Below are positions 33,874 to 46,142 of a DNA stretch of 64,000 nt, piece after piece. Source of the stretch: Callorhinus ursinus (Eukaryota; Chordata; Mammalia; Carnivora; Otariidae); contig NW_020312775.1 in the NCBI RefSeq assembly GCF_003265705.1, positions 9,553,293-9,617,292 on the forward strand. Direction: 5' to 3'. The stretch's first letter is position 1; each line of letters begins with the position of its first letter. The position numbers and the translations under genes were made by a program. Under the pieces are notes generated by a model, which did no database searches, was not told the origin of the DNA, and was given only the letters and a program-made list of their open reading frames with translations.

Positions 33874-34773
33874 AAAAATGCAAAAAATTTCTGCACACTA
33901 ACTTTGTATCCTGTGACTTTACTGAATTCATTTATCAGTTCTGGCATTTTTTGGTGTAGTCTTTAGGGCTTTTTATAGAGAATATCAACTCACCTACAAA
34001 AAAGGAAAAGTTTTACTTGTTCCTTACCAATTTGGATAAACTTTATTCATTTGTTCTTTTCTGACTGCTGTGGCTAGGTCTTCCAGTACTATGTTGAATG
34101 AAAGTGGTGAGAGGGGCCATTCCTGTCTTGTCCCTGAGAGGAAAAGCTCTCATTTTCCCCCCATTGAGTATAATGTTAACTGTGTGTTTTCATATATGGC
34201 TTTTATTGTTTTGAAGTATGTTCCTTCTAAACCTACTTTGTTGAGGGTTTCTTTGCTGAGTGGATGTTCTTTGTCAACTGCATTTTCTGTATCTATTGTA
34301 GTGATCATATGGTTTTTACTCTTTCTCTGAGTGATATGATGTAACACATTGTTTGATTTGTGAATATTGAACCATGCATGCATTCTGGGAAAATATCCTA
34401 CATGATCACGGTGAATGATTTTTTAAATTTATTGTTGGATTTGGTTTGTTAACATTTTGTTGAGGAATTTTACATGTACATTCATCAGAGATATTGGCCT
34501 GTAGTTCTCTTTTTTTTTTTTTTTTGTAGTGTCTTTATTTGGATTTTGTATCAGGCTTATGCCCGGCTTATAGAATAAATTAGTAAGCTTTCCTACTTTT
34601 TCTCTTTTTTGGAATAGTTTAAGAAAAACTGGTATTAAATTTTCTATAAATGTTTGATATAATTCTCTGTGAAGCAGCCTGGTCCTGGACATTTGTGTGT
34701 TGGGAGTTTGTTTATTACTGATTCAATTTCATTGCTGGTAATCGGTCTGTTCAAATTTTCTATTCCTTTTTTT

Positions 34774-34961
34774 TAAGATTTTATTTATTTATTTGACAGA
34801 GAGAGACACAGTGAGAGAGGGAACACAAGCAGGGAGAGTGGGAGAGGGAGAAGCTGACTTCCCACAGAGCAGGGAGCCCGATGCAGGGCTCGATCCCAGA
34901 ACCCTGGGATCATGACCTGAGCCGAAGGCAGGTGCTTAACGACTGAGCCACCCAGGCGCCC
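34774..34961 (-). mobile_element. CanSINE
   Basis: Complete minus copy; target duplication TCTATTCCTTTTT at about 34,759-34,771 and 34,962-34,974. Inserted in ORF2 of element R. Confidence 0.95.
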
Positions 34962-35457
34962 TCTATTCCTTTTTGATTCAGTTTTGGGAGCTTATATGTT
35001 TCCAGGAATTTATCCATTTCTGTTAGGTTGTCTAATTTGATGACATATAGCTTTTCATAACATTATCTTACAATTGCTTGTATTTATGTGATGCTCATTG
35101 TTATTTCTCTTTAATTTCTGATTTTGTTTGAGTCCTCTCTCTCTCACTTTGTGTATGTTTGTGTGTTGGGGTAAGTCTGGCTAAAGGTTTATCATTTTTG
35201 ATGACCTTTACAAAGAACTGTCTCCTTGTTTCATTGATCTGATCTACTGTATTTTTTAGTTACTATTTCATTTATTTCTTCTCTAGTCTTTATTATTTCC
35301 TTCCTTCTGGTTTGGGGTTTTGTTTGTTATTTTTTCTAGGTCTTTTAAATATAAGATTAGGATATTTGAGATTTTTCTTTGTTCTTGAAGTAGGCCTGAA
35401 GTGTTATAAACTTCCCTCTTAGAACAGCTTTTCCTGCATCCCACAGGTTTTTGACCA

Positions 35458-35483
<26 letters not shown>
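35458..35483. repeat. (TG)n microsatellite inside L1
   Basis: About 13 TG units in the ORF2 part of element R, where related copies read GTTGTGTTTTCATTTG. Confidence 0.9.
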
Positions 35484-35488
<5 letters not shown>

Positions 35489-36689
35489 TTTGTCTTCATG
35501 TGTTTTCTGATTTCCTCTTTGGTTTTTTGGTTGACCCATTTTTTATTTAGCAGCACATTATTTAACCTCTATGTATTTGTGATCTTTCCAGATTTTTATT
35601 ATGATTGGTTTATAGTTTCATAGCATGATGGTCAGAAAAGATGCAAAGTATCACTTAGTTATTTGTGAATTTCCTGAGGCTTGTTTTGTGGCCTAATATG
35701 TGATCTATTCTGGAGAATGTTCCATATGAAGTTGAAAAGAATGTGTATTCTGCTGTTTAAGATGGAATATTCTGAATATATCTGTTCAATCCATCTGATC
35801 CAATGTGTCATTCAAGCCAATTTTTCCAAGTTAATTTTCTGTTTGGATGTTCTGTCCATTGATGTAAGTGGGGTGTCAAAGTCCCATACTATTATTGTAT
35901 TATTATCAATTATTTCCTTTATGTTTGTTATTAACTGCTCTCATGTATTTAGGTTCTTCCATGTTGGGTACATAAATATTTGCAATTTTTATATCTTCTT
36001 GCTGATTTGTCCCTTTTATTATTATGTAGTGTCCTTGTTTGTCTCTTTTTACAGTCTGGGTTTTAAAGTCTATTTTATCCTTATTGTATTGCTACCCTGG
36101 CTTTCTTTTCACAGCCATTTGCATGATAAAATTTTCTCCATCCTCTCACTTTCAATCTACAGGTGTCTTTAGGTCTGAAATGAGTCTCTTATAAACAGCA
36201 CATAGATGGGTCATCATTTTTTATCCATTCTCTCTTCCTATGTCTTTTTATTGGAGCATTTAGTCCACTTACAATCAAAGTAATTATTGGTTTGGATATA
36301 TTTATTGCCATTTTGTTAATTCTTTTATGGTTGTCTTTGAAGTTCTTCTCTGTTCTTTTTTGGTCCCTTCTTTTAGTATTATTTGGCTATTTTTAGTGAC
36401 ATACTTGGATTTCTTTCCTTTATTCATTATTGGTTTTTGATTTGTGATTACCATTGTGTTTGTATATAATATTTTCTGCATAGAGCACTCTATATTAAGT
36501 TGATGGTCACTTATGTTTGAACCTATTCTTTACTCTTTTCTGCCCATGTTTTTGGGTATATGGCATACTTTACATTATTATTTTGTGATTTCTTTGGTTT
36601 TTAACAGATATACTTATTTTTACTGTTTTTCTCCTTCCTACTCTCCTTACTCTTTCTTAATGTCTTTCCTGTGCACTTAAAGAGTCCCT

Positions 36690-37549
36690 TTTAACATTTG
36701 TTGTAGGGCTATTATAGTGATAATTCCTTTATTTTTTTTATTTTTGTCTGGAAAACTGCTTTTCTATCCTTTTATTGTGAATGATAGCCTTGCTGTATAG
36801 GATACTTTTTACTGTAGATCTTTTATTTTCAGCACTTTGAATATATCATGCCACTCTCTTCTGCCCTGCAAAGTTTCTGCTGAAAAAATCCACTGATAAC
36901 CTCATGGGGTTTACTTTGTATATGATTCCTTTCTATTCTCTTGTGGTTTTTGAAATTCTTTCTATTACTACTTTTTGCCATTTTAATTATTATGTGTCTT
37001 AGTGTGGACTTCCTTGGGTTGATTTCAGTGGGGGGGTTCTCTGCCTCCACATATGGACATCTGTTTCCTTTCTCACATTCAGGAAATTTTCACATATTAT
37101 TTCTTGAAATAAATTTTCTCACTCTTTTTTTCTCTTCTTCTGTAATCCCCATAATGTGAATAGTATTATGCTTGATGTTGTCACCGTGTCACCTATGTCT
37201 ATTCTCATTTTGCATATATATTTTTTTTTCTCTCACTTGCTCAGCTTCATTACTTTCCTTTACTGTGTCCTCTAGGTCATTGATTTGTTTTTGTTTTTGT
37301 TTTTTTCTGCTTCGTCTAGTCTACAATTATTCCATCTAGTGTATTTTTAATTTCATTAATTTTGTTCTAAATTTCTAATTGGTTATTTTTTATCTTTTTG
37401 TTAAAGGTCTCATTGATGTCCTTCCTCCACTCTTTTCTCAATTCCAGTAAGTATCTTTTTTTGATAATTACATTAAATTCTCTGTCAGGCGTGTTAATTA
37501 TCTCTGTTTCATTTAGGTTTCTTTCTGTGATTTTGTCCTGTTCTTTCAT
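36690..37549 (-). pseudogene. L1 ORF1 of element R, decayed
   Basis: ORF1 encodes the RNA-binding, trimer-forming L1 chaperone. The N-terminal part is visible at 37,549-37,367 (MKEQDKITERNLNETEI, then PDREFNVIIKKRYLLELRKE). Part of the C-terminal RNA-binding domain is visible near 37,050-36,829 (EINPRKSTLRHIIIKMAK). Frameshifts separate the two. The coiled coil between them is not readable in one frame. The start Met fits the known family N-terminal region. Confidence 0.8.
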
Positions 37550-37609
37550 TGGGGGCGTATTCTTTTATCTCCTTATTTTCTCTAACTCTCTGTGTCTATT
37601 TCTGTGTGT

Positions 37610-38962
37610 TGAGAAGGTCAGGTACATCTCCTACTCTTGAAAGTAATGACCTTATGAAGAATAGATCCTGTAATGCCCTGTAGTGCAGTGTCCTCTCTTT
37701 ACCAAAATATGGCTTTCCAGGGGTATCTCCTATGAATGCTACATGCATCCTGCTCTTGTGGCTGAACCACTTTTTTTTTTCAGTCCAGTCTGGAGTCATT
37801 TTGGGCTTAAGTTGAACCAGGCCAAGTACTTTCCACAGATGGAAACTGTGGGGAACTCTCCCTGTGTTGTTCCCTGAGTAGCTTTTGTTGGTGGATGGGG
37901 CATGTAGTCAGACCAGTTGTCCATTCGCAGTCCACTGCTATGGCAGCATTCTGAATTGTGTGTGTCATTATGTTACCCTTTCCCTGGAGCAGGAGTCACT
38001 TTGGATTGGTGTTTGCCCCTGTTGGGGCTAATTCTTCATTACTATGCTTGTGACCTTGGTTTGAATGGGCTCAGTCCAAGAGTGAATTAGAGGGAGCAGA
38101 TTTACAACATGCAAGGGAGGCAGTGCACTGGTATGGTGGTGTTAGTAAGTTTTGCATGCCTACCATACTCTGTGGGAGGGGAGAGGGTCACTTCAGCTCT
38201 GGGACTGAGGCAGACCTGGCTAGAGGGGGTAGGTGTGCCAAAACATGAGGGGTGGTGCACAGCAAAGGTATTAGAAAGTTAAGCAGTGAGTGTTGGTGCC
38301 TTTCTAGATCCATAGTTGGCTGTGTGTTTATGCTGGGGGGCAGGAGAGGGAAATGGTCCCTGCCAGCTCCTTTTTTCCTGGAGAAGTCTCCCAATGATAT
38401 CTTAGCCTCCAGGACAGGTTCTGAGATGAGTAAACTACTCTCCTTCCCGTATGCTCCAGGAGTTTTTCAAACTGCTATGTCTATGCTGTATCTCCATGGG
38501 CTATTGTCGTGCTGTCTCTTTAAAGGAGGGGATTCAGTTTCCTCTCACTTTCTCAGCTCTCCTAGAGTGGAGTCTACTGATTTTTAAAATTCCAGTTTTT
38601 AAAACATACTTGTTGTAAAAACTCATGAAATTCAACCTATTTCCAAAGTCAAATGTTAGGGTGATCTGTCTTCCCCTCGTGGGCTCCCTGGTGTGAGGAA
38701 TTATTTCTCTCTCCTTTCCAAACCCATGGCTTCCCTCCCTCCTGTGGACAGCTCTGTAGGACCATTTAGTGTCTGTGTCTCTGACTTCCCTACCCTCTTC
38801 AATGTGGCCTCTTATCTACATTTAGTTGTGGAGTTTGTTCTGCCAGTCTTTGGGTCATTGTGTAAGTTATTTACACAGATGTGAGTGTTATGTAGTTGTA
38901 GCTGTGGGACAAGGTGACTTTAGGGTCCTTTTACTCCACCATCTTCCTTGGAAGACTCACTC
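37610..38962 (-). promoter_or_regulatory. L1 5' UTR (internal promoter) of element R
   Basis: GC-richer, CpG-poor block upstream of ORF1. The L1 5' end holds an AAGATGG box (reverse CCATCTT, 38,939-38,945), the usual YY1-type site at L1 starts. Similar in order to the detached 5' UTR at 14,397-15,438. CpG loss suggests long silencing. Confidence 0.75.
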
Positions 38963-39149
38963 TGCTATGTTTTTATTTTTATCACTTACTTATTTCATAA
39001 CTGGAACTCTGTATCTTCTACTCTCTTTACCCACGCCCCCATCTTTCCCTCTGGCAAACATCAGTTTGTTCTCTATATTTATATGTTTGATTCTGCTGTT
39101 TGTTTGTTTTTTCATTTGTTTGTTTTTGTTTTTTCTGGGGGTTTCCTTT

Positions 39150-39390
39150 TTTTAAATTTTAAGTTCAATTAATTAACAATATAGTGTATTATTAGTTTTA
39201 GAATTCAGTGATTCATCAGTTGCATACAACACCCGTGCTCATTCCATCATGTGTCCTCCTTCATGCTCACCACCCAGTCACCCCATCCCCCCCACACCTC
39301 CCCTCCAGCAAGCCTGTTTCTTTCCTATGCTTAAGAAGTCTCTTATGGTTTGTCTCCCTCTCTGGTTTCATCTTGTTTTATTCCTCCCAG
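39150..39390 (-). mobile_element. LINE-1 3' UTR fragment S
   Basis: TTCAATTAATTAACAATATAG, CATCAGTTGCATACAACACC, CCCCTCCAGCAAGCCTG and TATGGTTTGTCTCCCTCTC mark a middle-aged L1 3' UTR inserted in element Q. Confidence 0.85.
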
Positions 39391-39583
39391 GTTTTTTTTT
39401 TTTTTTTTTTTTTAACTAACCAGAATCATGCTGTATGTATTGTTCATGTGCTTTTTGGAGATGTTCTTGTTTTAGATTTTGCACATGAGTGAAATCATGT
39501 TATGTGTCTTTCTTAAGCTGAGTAATTTTGCTTAGCATTATACTTTCTAGATCCATTCATGTTGTTACAAAAGCTAAGATCTC

Positions 39584-39779
39584 GGGGCACCTGGGTGGCT
39601 CAGTCATTAAGCATCTGCCTTTGGCTCAGGTCATGATCCCAGGGTCCTGGGATCGAGCCCCGCATTGGGCTCCCTGCTCCATGGGGAGCCTGCTTCTCCC
39701 TCTCCCACTCCCCCTGCTTGTGTTTTCTCTCTCTCTGTGTCTCTCTCTGTCAAATAAATAAATAAAATATTTTTTTAAA
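39584..39779 (+). mobile_element. CanSINE
   Basis: Starts GGGGCACCTGGGTGGCTCAG. Perfect 15-bp duplication AAAAGCTAAGATCTC (39,569-39,583 and 39,780-39,794). Confidence 0.97.
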
Positions 39780-41817
39780 AAAAGCTAAGATCTCATATTT
39801 TTATGGTTGCATAACATTCTCTTGTATGTACATATCACATCTTCCTTATCTATTCATCTATTGATGGACACATAGGTTACTTCCATATTTGGCTATTATA
39901 AATAATACTACAATAAATAAAGAGGTGCACATATCTTTTTGAATTAGTTCGTGTTTTTATTTTCTAAGTGTAAAAACCCAGTAGTGGAATTATTGGGTCA
40001 TGTGGTATCTCTATTTTTATTTTTTTTGAGGAACCTCCATACTGTTTTCCACAGTGGTTGTACCAATTTACATTCCCACCAAGAGTGCATGAGGACCCCT
40101 TCTCTCCACATCTTCTCCAGCACTTGTTATTTCTTGTGTTTTGATTCCAGCCATTTTGTCAGGTATAAGGTGATATTTCATCATGATTTTGATTTGCATT
40201 TCCCTGACGATGAGTGATGTTGAGCATCTTTCTTATGTATTTGTTAGCGATTTATATGTCTTCTTTGAAATAATGTCTATACATGTCCCCTGCCAATGTT
40301 ATTTATTTATTTATTTGACAGAGAAAGAGATTCTGATAAATATTTATAGTATCATGTCATCTGCAAATAGTGACAATTTAACTTCTTACTCACAAATATG
40401 GGTACTAATTATACCTTTTACTTGTCTGATTGTTATAACTAGCAATTCCAGTACTAAGCTGAATAACCATTGAGAGTGGACATCTTTGTTTTGTTCCTGA
40501 TTCAGAGGAAGAGTTTTAATTTCTTCATCTTTTAGTATGATGTTAATTATGGGTTTTCATAGGTGGTCTTTTTTATGTTGAGTTATGGTCCCTCTAAACC
40601 CACTTTGTTGAGAGTTTTTATTATGAATTTTGTCAAATACATTCTCTGTAACTATTGAAATAATTCTATGATTTTTATCCTTCATTTTTGTTGATGTGGT
40701 GTATCACATTGATTGATTTTGGAATGTTGAACCATCCTTACATTCCCAGAATAAATCCTACTTGATCAAGGTGAACGATTTTTTAATGTATTGGTGAATG
40801 TGGTTTGCTAATATTTTCCTGAAGATTTTTGCATGTGTGTTCATCAGGGATATTGGCCTGTAGTTTTCTCTTTTTTTGATGTCTTTGGTTTTGGTATCAA
40901 GGTAATGCTGCCTTCATAGAATGCATTTGGAAGCTTTTCTTCCTCTCCCAGTTTTTGAAATATCTTGAGGAGAATAGATATTAACTTTCTTTTAAATGTT
41001 TTGTAGAATTCTCCTGTGAAGCCACTGGTTCTGTACTTATATAGTCTAGTAATGTTTTGACTATTGAATTTCTTTGCTAATAATTGATCTGTTTAGATTT
41101 TTATGTCTCCCTGATTCAGTTTTGGAAGATTGTATGTTTATAGGATCTTATCCCTTTCTTCTGTCCATTTCTTCTATCAATGCTTCACTTTGTTGGCATA
41201 AATTATTTTTTATATTCTCTTAAAATTCCTTGTATTTCTGTGGTGTTGATTGTTACTTCTCATCTATCATTAATTTAATTTATTTATTTGTTTTTTTATC
41301 TTTATTTTTTCCTTAATGAGTCTGGGTAAGAGTTTGTCAATTTTGTTTATTTAAAAAAAACTTTTGGGTTTTATTGTGTTTTTTTTTCTTTTTTTTTAAA
41401 TCTGTATGCCATTTATTTCTGCTCTGTCTCTTATTATTTTTCTCCTTCTACTCACCTTGGATTTTGTTTTTCTTTTTCTAGGTCTTTGGTATAATATCTG
41501 ATTACTTATTTGAGTTTTTTCTTGTTTCTTAAGGTAAGCCTGCATTGATATATAGTTCCATCTTAGAACTGCTTTTGCTGTATCCCCCAAATTTTGAACC
41601 ATTATGTTTTTATTTTCATTTATCTCTAAGAATTTTTGGATTCTTCTGTAATTGCTTTGTTGACCGAATTTTTGTTTAGTATTTGCAGTTTAGCCTCTAC
41701 ATGTTTGTGTTACTTCTAGTTTTTCTCTTGTGATTGATTTGTAGTTTCACAGAATTGTATTTTAAAAAGATGCATGGTATGATTTCAAACTTCTTAAATT
41801 TATTGACTTGTTTTATT

Positions 41818-42026
41818 TATTTTGTAAATTTAAATTCCAGTTAGTTAATATATAGTTTAATATTAGTATCAGGAGTAAAATTTATGATTCAACACTTACA
41901 TACACTTGGTGCTCATCACAAATGCATTCCTTAATCCCCATCACCTATTTAACCCATCTCTCCACCAAGCGCCCTCTGGTAACCATCAGTTTGTTCTGTA
42001 CAGTTAAGAGTCTGTTTCTTGGTTTC
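41818..42026 (-). mobile_element. LINE-1 3' UTR fragment U
   Basis: AAATTCCAGTTAGTTAATAT, CTTGGTGCTCATCACAAATG and TAACCATCAGTTTGTTCTG form an L1 3' UTR of the 58.9-kb type. ORF2 of the host L1 continues on both sides. Confidence 0.85.
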
Positions 42027-42410
42027 TTCCACAATTTATTATGTATTCTGGAGAATGTTCCATGTGCAGTTAAAAATGTATGTTTTTTGAAGGCATGTTC
42101 TGTATATATTTGTTATGTCCATCTAGCCTAATGTGTCATTCAAAGTCACTGTTTTCTTAATGATTTTATGCCTGGATGATCTACTTATTGATGTAAGTGG
42201 AGTATTAAAGCCCACTGCTACTATTGTACTAACATCAATTTCTCTCTATATGTATGTTAATATTGATTTCATATATTTAGATACTCCATTGTTGGGTGCA
42301 AAGATATTTATAATTGTTATCATCTCTTCATGGATTGGTCCTTCTATAATTATGGAACGGACTGCTTTCTGTCTTGCTACACTCTCTGTTTAAAGTCTAT
42401 ATTACCTGGA

Positions 42411-42664
42411 GGTGCCTGGGTGGTTCAGCTGGTTAAGTATCCCACTCGGTTTTGGCTCAGATTGTGATCTCAGGGTCGTGAGATTGAGACCCGCATTAGG
42501 CTCCATGCTCAGAGTGGAGTCTGCTTGGAATTCTTTCCTGCTTTCTCTCATTCTCCCTCTGCTCCTCCCTTGCAATCTCTCTCTCTCTCTCTCACATACA
42601 TACCTAAATACATACATACATACATACATACATACATACATACATACATACATAAAATCTTTAG
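42411..42664 (+). mobile_element. CanSINE, older subfamily with CATA-repeat tail
   Basis: Head AGGTGCCTGGGTGGTTCAGC with GATCTCAGGGTCGTGAGATT, the older body type seen also at 19,541. The tail has grown into (CATA)n before AAAATCTTT. No clear target duplication. Confidence 0.92.
42595..42654. repeat. (CATA)n microsatellite in SINE tail
   Basis: About 14 CATA units with one CCTAAATA interruption, in the poly-A part of the SINE. Confidence 0.95.
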
Positions 42665-43619
42665 GGTCTATACGATCTGATATAGGTATAACTACATGGG
42701 CTTTTTTCTATTTGCTTCCTTTGGCATGGTATATGTTTTTTCATCCCTTCATTTTCTTTAAATTCCAGGTATTTAACATATACTGTATATTAGTTTCAGC
42801 AGTAGAATTTACTGATCATCACTTACATACAAAAACCCAATGTTGATCATAAGAAGTGTTCTCCATAATACCCATCAGCCATTTAGCCCATACGCCCACC
42901 CACCTACCCTGCAGCAACACTGTTATATATATATGAGAGTCAGTTTTATCGTTTGCCTCTCACTTTTCCCCCCCATCGTCATCTGTTTTGTTTCTTAAAT
43001 TCCACATATGAGTAAAATCAAATGGTATTTGTCTTTCTCTGACTGACTTATTTCACTTAGCCTAATACATTCTAGCTCCATCCATGTCATTTCAAATGGC
43101 AAAATTTCATTCTTTTTTACAGCTGAGTAATACTCAATTTTATGTATATACAACAACTTCATTATCCATTCATCAGTCAGTGGACATTTGGGCTGTTCCC
43201 ATAATTTGGCTATTGTTGATGATACTGCTACAAACATCAGGATGCATGTGTCCGTTCAACTTACATTTTTTTTTATATATCCTTTGGTTAATACCTAGTA
43301 GTGCAATTACTGGATCATAGGGTACTTCTATTTTGAACATTTTGAGAGACCTCCATACTGTTTTCCACAGTGGCTGCAGCAGTCTGCATGCCCATCAATA
43401 GTGTAAGAGGCTTTCCCTTTCTCCACATCCTCACCAAAACTTATTGTTTCCTATGTTGTTAATTTTAGCCATTCTGACCAATTTGAGGTGCTATCTCATT
43501 ATAGTTTTCATTTCTATTTTCCTGATGGTGAGGGATGTTGAGCATCTCTTCCTATGTCTGTTAGCCACATAGATGTCTTCTTTGAAAAAGTGTCTATTCA
43601 TATCTTCTGCCCATTTCTT

Positions 43620-43815
43620 TCTTTTTTTAAGATTTTATTTATTTATTTGAGAAAGAGAGAATGAGAGACAGAGAGCATGAGAGGAAAGAGGGTCGGAGGG
43701 AGAAGCAGACTCCCTGCTGAGCAGGGAGCCCGATGCGGGACTCAATCCCGGAACTCCAGGTTCATGACCTGAGCTGAAGGCAGTTGCTTAACCAACTGAG
43801 CCACTCAGGCGCCCT
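43620..43815 (-). mobile_element. CanSINE
   Basis: Complete minus copy of the GAGAGCATGAGAGG variant. Perfect duplication TTCTGCCCATTTCTT (43,605-43,619 and 43,816-43,830) within ORF2 of element V. Confidence 0.97.
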
Positions 43816-45940
43816 TTCTGCCCATTTCTTAACTGGATTATTTTTTCTTTGGGTGTTGAGTATCATTAAGTTCTTTATAGATTTTGGATATTAACCTTTT
43901 ATATCATATGTGTCATTTGTAAGTATCTTCTCCCATTCCTAAGGTTGCCTTTTAATTTTGTGATTCTTTCTTTCACTATAGAGAAGATTTGTATCTGGAT
44001 GAAGTCCCAATAATTTATTTTTGCTTCTGTTTCCTAGGGAGACATATCTAGAAAAAAGTTGCCAAAACTATCAAAGAGGTTTCTGCCTGTGTAGTAACAT
44101 GTAGGATTTTGATGGTTTCTTTGTCTCACATTTAGGTCTTTCATCCATTTTGAATTTATGTTTGTGTATGGTGTAAAAAAGTGGTCCAGATATATTCCTT
44201 TGCAGGTTGCTGTTCAGTTTTTCCAACACCATTCGTTGAAGAGACTGTCTTTTTTCCATTGGATATTCTTTCCTGCTTTGTCAAAAATTAGTTTTCCATA
44301 TAGATGTGGGTCCACTTCTGGGTTTTCTATTATGTTCCTTGATCTATGTGTCCATTTTTGTGCCAGTAACATATTATCTTGGTCACTACAGCTTTTTAAT
44401 AGAGATTGAAGTCCAGAATGGTGATACCTCCAGCTTTGCTTCTCCAAGATTACTTTGGCTATTCAGGGTCTTTTGTGTTTCCAAACAAATCTTAGGATTG
44501 TTTGTATAGCTCTGTGAGAAATACTGGTGGTATTTTGATAGGGATTGCATCTAATGTATAGATTGCTTTGGGTGGTAGATACATTTTTAGATTATTTGTT
44601 TATTTTTCCAATCCATGGGCATGGAATATTTTTCCATTGCTTCGTGTCATCTTCAATTTCTTTCATAAGTGTTCTCTAGTTTTCAGAGCACAGATCCTTT
44701 ACATCTTTGGTTAGGTTTACTCTTAGGTATCTTATGGTTCTTGGTACAATTGTAAATGGATCAATTCCTTGATCTCCCTTTCTGCTACTTCATTATTGGT
44801 GTATAGAAATGCAACAAATTTTTGTACATTGTTTTTTTATCCTGCAACTTTACTGAATTTGTGTATCAGTTCTAGCATTTTTTCTGGTGTAGTCTTTCAT
44901 GTTTTTTACATAGAGTATCATGTCATCTGCAATAGTGAAATTTGGCTTCCTCTTTGCAAATTTGGATGACTTTTATTTCTTTTTGTTGTCTGCTTGCTCA
45001 GGCTCAATGTCCAGTATTATGTTAAATAATGGTTGAGATTGGACATCCCTGCCTTGTTGCTGTCCCTAGAGGAAAAGCTCTCAGTTTTTCCCCATTGAGG
45101 ATTATATTAGCTGTGGGTCTTTGATATATGGTCTTTATAGATCTAGCCCTATTTGTTGAGGGTTTTTATCAATAATAGATACTGTATTTTGTCATATGCT
45201 CTCTCTGCATCTATTGAGAGGATCATATGGTTCTTATCTTTTCTTTTATTAATGTGGTGTATTACGTTGATTGATTTGTGAATATTGAACCACACTTTCA
45301 GTCCAAGAATAAATCCCTCTTGATTGTGGTGAATGATTCTTTTAATCTATTGTTGGATTTGATTTGCTAGTATTTTATTGAGAATATTTGCATCCACGTT
45401 CATCACGGATATTGGCCTATAGTTCTCTTTTATAGTAGGGTCTTTGTCTGGTTTTAGAACCAGACAATGCTGGCCTCAGAGTGAGTTTGGAAGTTTTCCT
45501 TCCATTTTTATTTTTTGGAATAGTTTGAAAAGAATAATTGTTAACTCTTCCTTAAATGTTTACCAGAATTCCACTGGGAAGCCATCTGTCCCTGGACTTT
45601 TGTTTGTTGGGAGATTTGTGATTACTGATTCAATTTCTTTTCTGGTTATTGGTCTGTTCAATTTTTCTATTTGTTCCTGTTTCACCTTTGGTAATTTGTA
45701 TGTTTCTAAGGATTTGTCCATTTCTTCCAGATTGCCCTGTTTGTTGGCATTTCAGTTTTTATAATATTCTCTTCTTATTTTTGTGGTTTTGGTTGTGATC
45801 TTTCATCTCTCATCTGTAATTTTATTTATTTGGGTCCTTTCTCTTTTCTTTTTGATAAGTCTGGCCAGGGGTTTATCAATTTTATTAGTTCTTTGAAAGA
45901 ACCAGCTACAGGTTTCATTGATTTCTTCTACTGTGTTTTT

Positions 45941-46142
45941 CTCTTTAAATATTTATTTATTTATTTAAGAGAGAGTGAGAGACAGAGAAAGAGAGAGAGA
46001 ACGAGCAAGGGGGAAGGGCAGAGGGAGAAGGAGAAGCACATTCCCCACTGAGCAGGGAGCCCAATGCAGGACTCAATCCCAGGACTCTGGGATCATGACC
46101 TGAGCTGAAGACAGTCACTTAACTGTGCCATCCAGGCACCTG
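45941..46142 (-). mobile_element. CanSINE
   Basis: Minus copy with AACTGTGCCATCCAGGCACC at the head (a small deletion against the norm). Duplication TACTGTGTTTTT at 45,929-45,940 and 46,143-46,154. Confidence 0.95.

Larger units (their letters stand above)
31850..38962 (-). mobile_element. Near full-length LINE-1 (element R)
   Basis: In L1 sense (right to left) it has a 5' UTR (about 38,962-37,610), ORF1 (about 37,550-36,690), ORF2 (about 36,600 to 32,100) and a 3' UTR (to 31,850). The 5' end reads CCAAGGAAGATGGTGGAGTA in sense. Two SINEs (33,683 and 34,774) add about 380 bp, so the L1 itself is about 6.7 kb. ORF1 and ORF2 are full of frameshifts and stops, and the RT box near 33,980 is lost. 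The flanks TGCTATACCTTTT (31,836-31,848) and TGCTATGTTTTTA (38,963-38,975) are a possible diverged target duplication. Inactive. Confidence 0.88.
38963..40302 (-). mobile_element. Old LINE-1 (element Q), right part
   Basis: Continues the 3' UTR of element Q (TAACTGGAACTCTGTATCTT, TATATGTTTGATTCTGCTG). It then carries ORF2 C-terminal sequence (AGTGGTTGTACCAATTTACA, GAGTGATGTTGAGCATCTTT). It is interrupted by another L1 3' end (39,150-39,390), a 23-base poly-T (39,391-39,413) and a SINE (39,584-39,779). Confidence 0.8.
40303..42751 (-). mobile_element. Old LINE-1 ORF2 RT-to-endonuclease region (T)
   Basis: Antisense ORF2 from the RT active site (FADDM still readable at 40,351-40,367 in reverse, ATCATGTCATCTGCAAA) toward the endonuclease half (42,030-42,750). 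A truncated SINE tail (40,303-40,335) marks the junction to element Q, of which this may be the 5' continuation after a loss of about 1.5 kb. Fragment U and a SINE interrupt it. Confidence 0.8.

Noticed and set aside
35681..36172. 163-codon plus frame
   Set aside because: Antisense of the ORF2 endonuclease/RT part of the minus L1 (element R); a shadow frame.
42402..42846. Frames of 83 and 144 codons with repeated Tyr-Met-His or Val-Cys patterns
   Set aside because: They read through the CATA microsatellite and SINE; not proteins.
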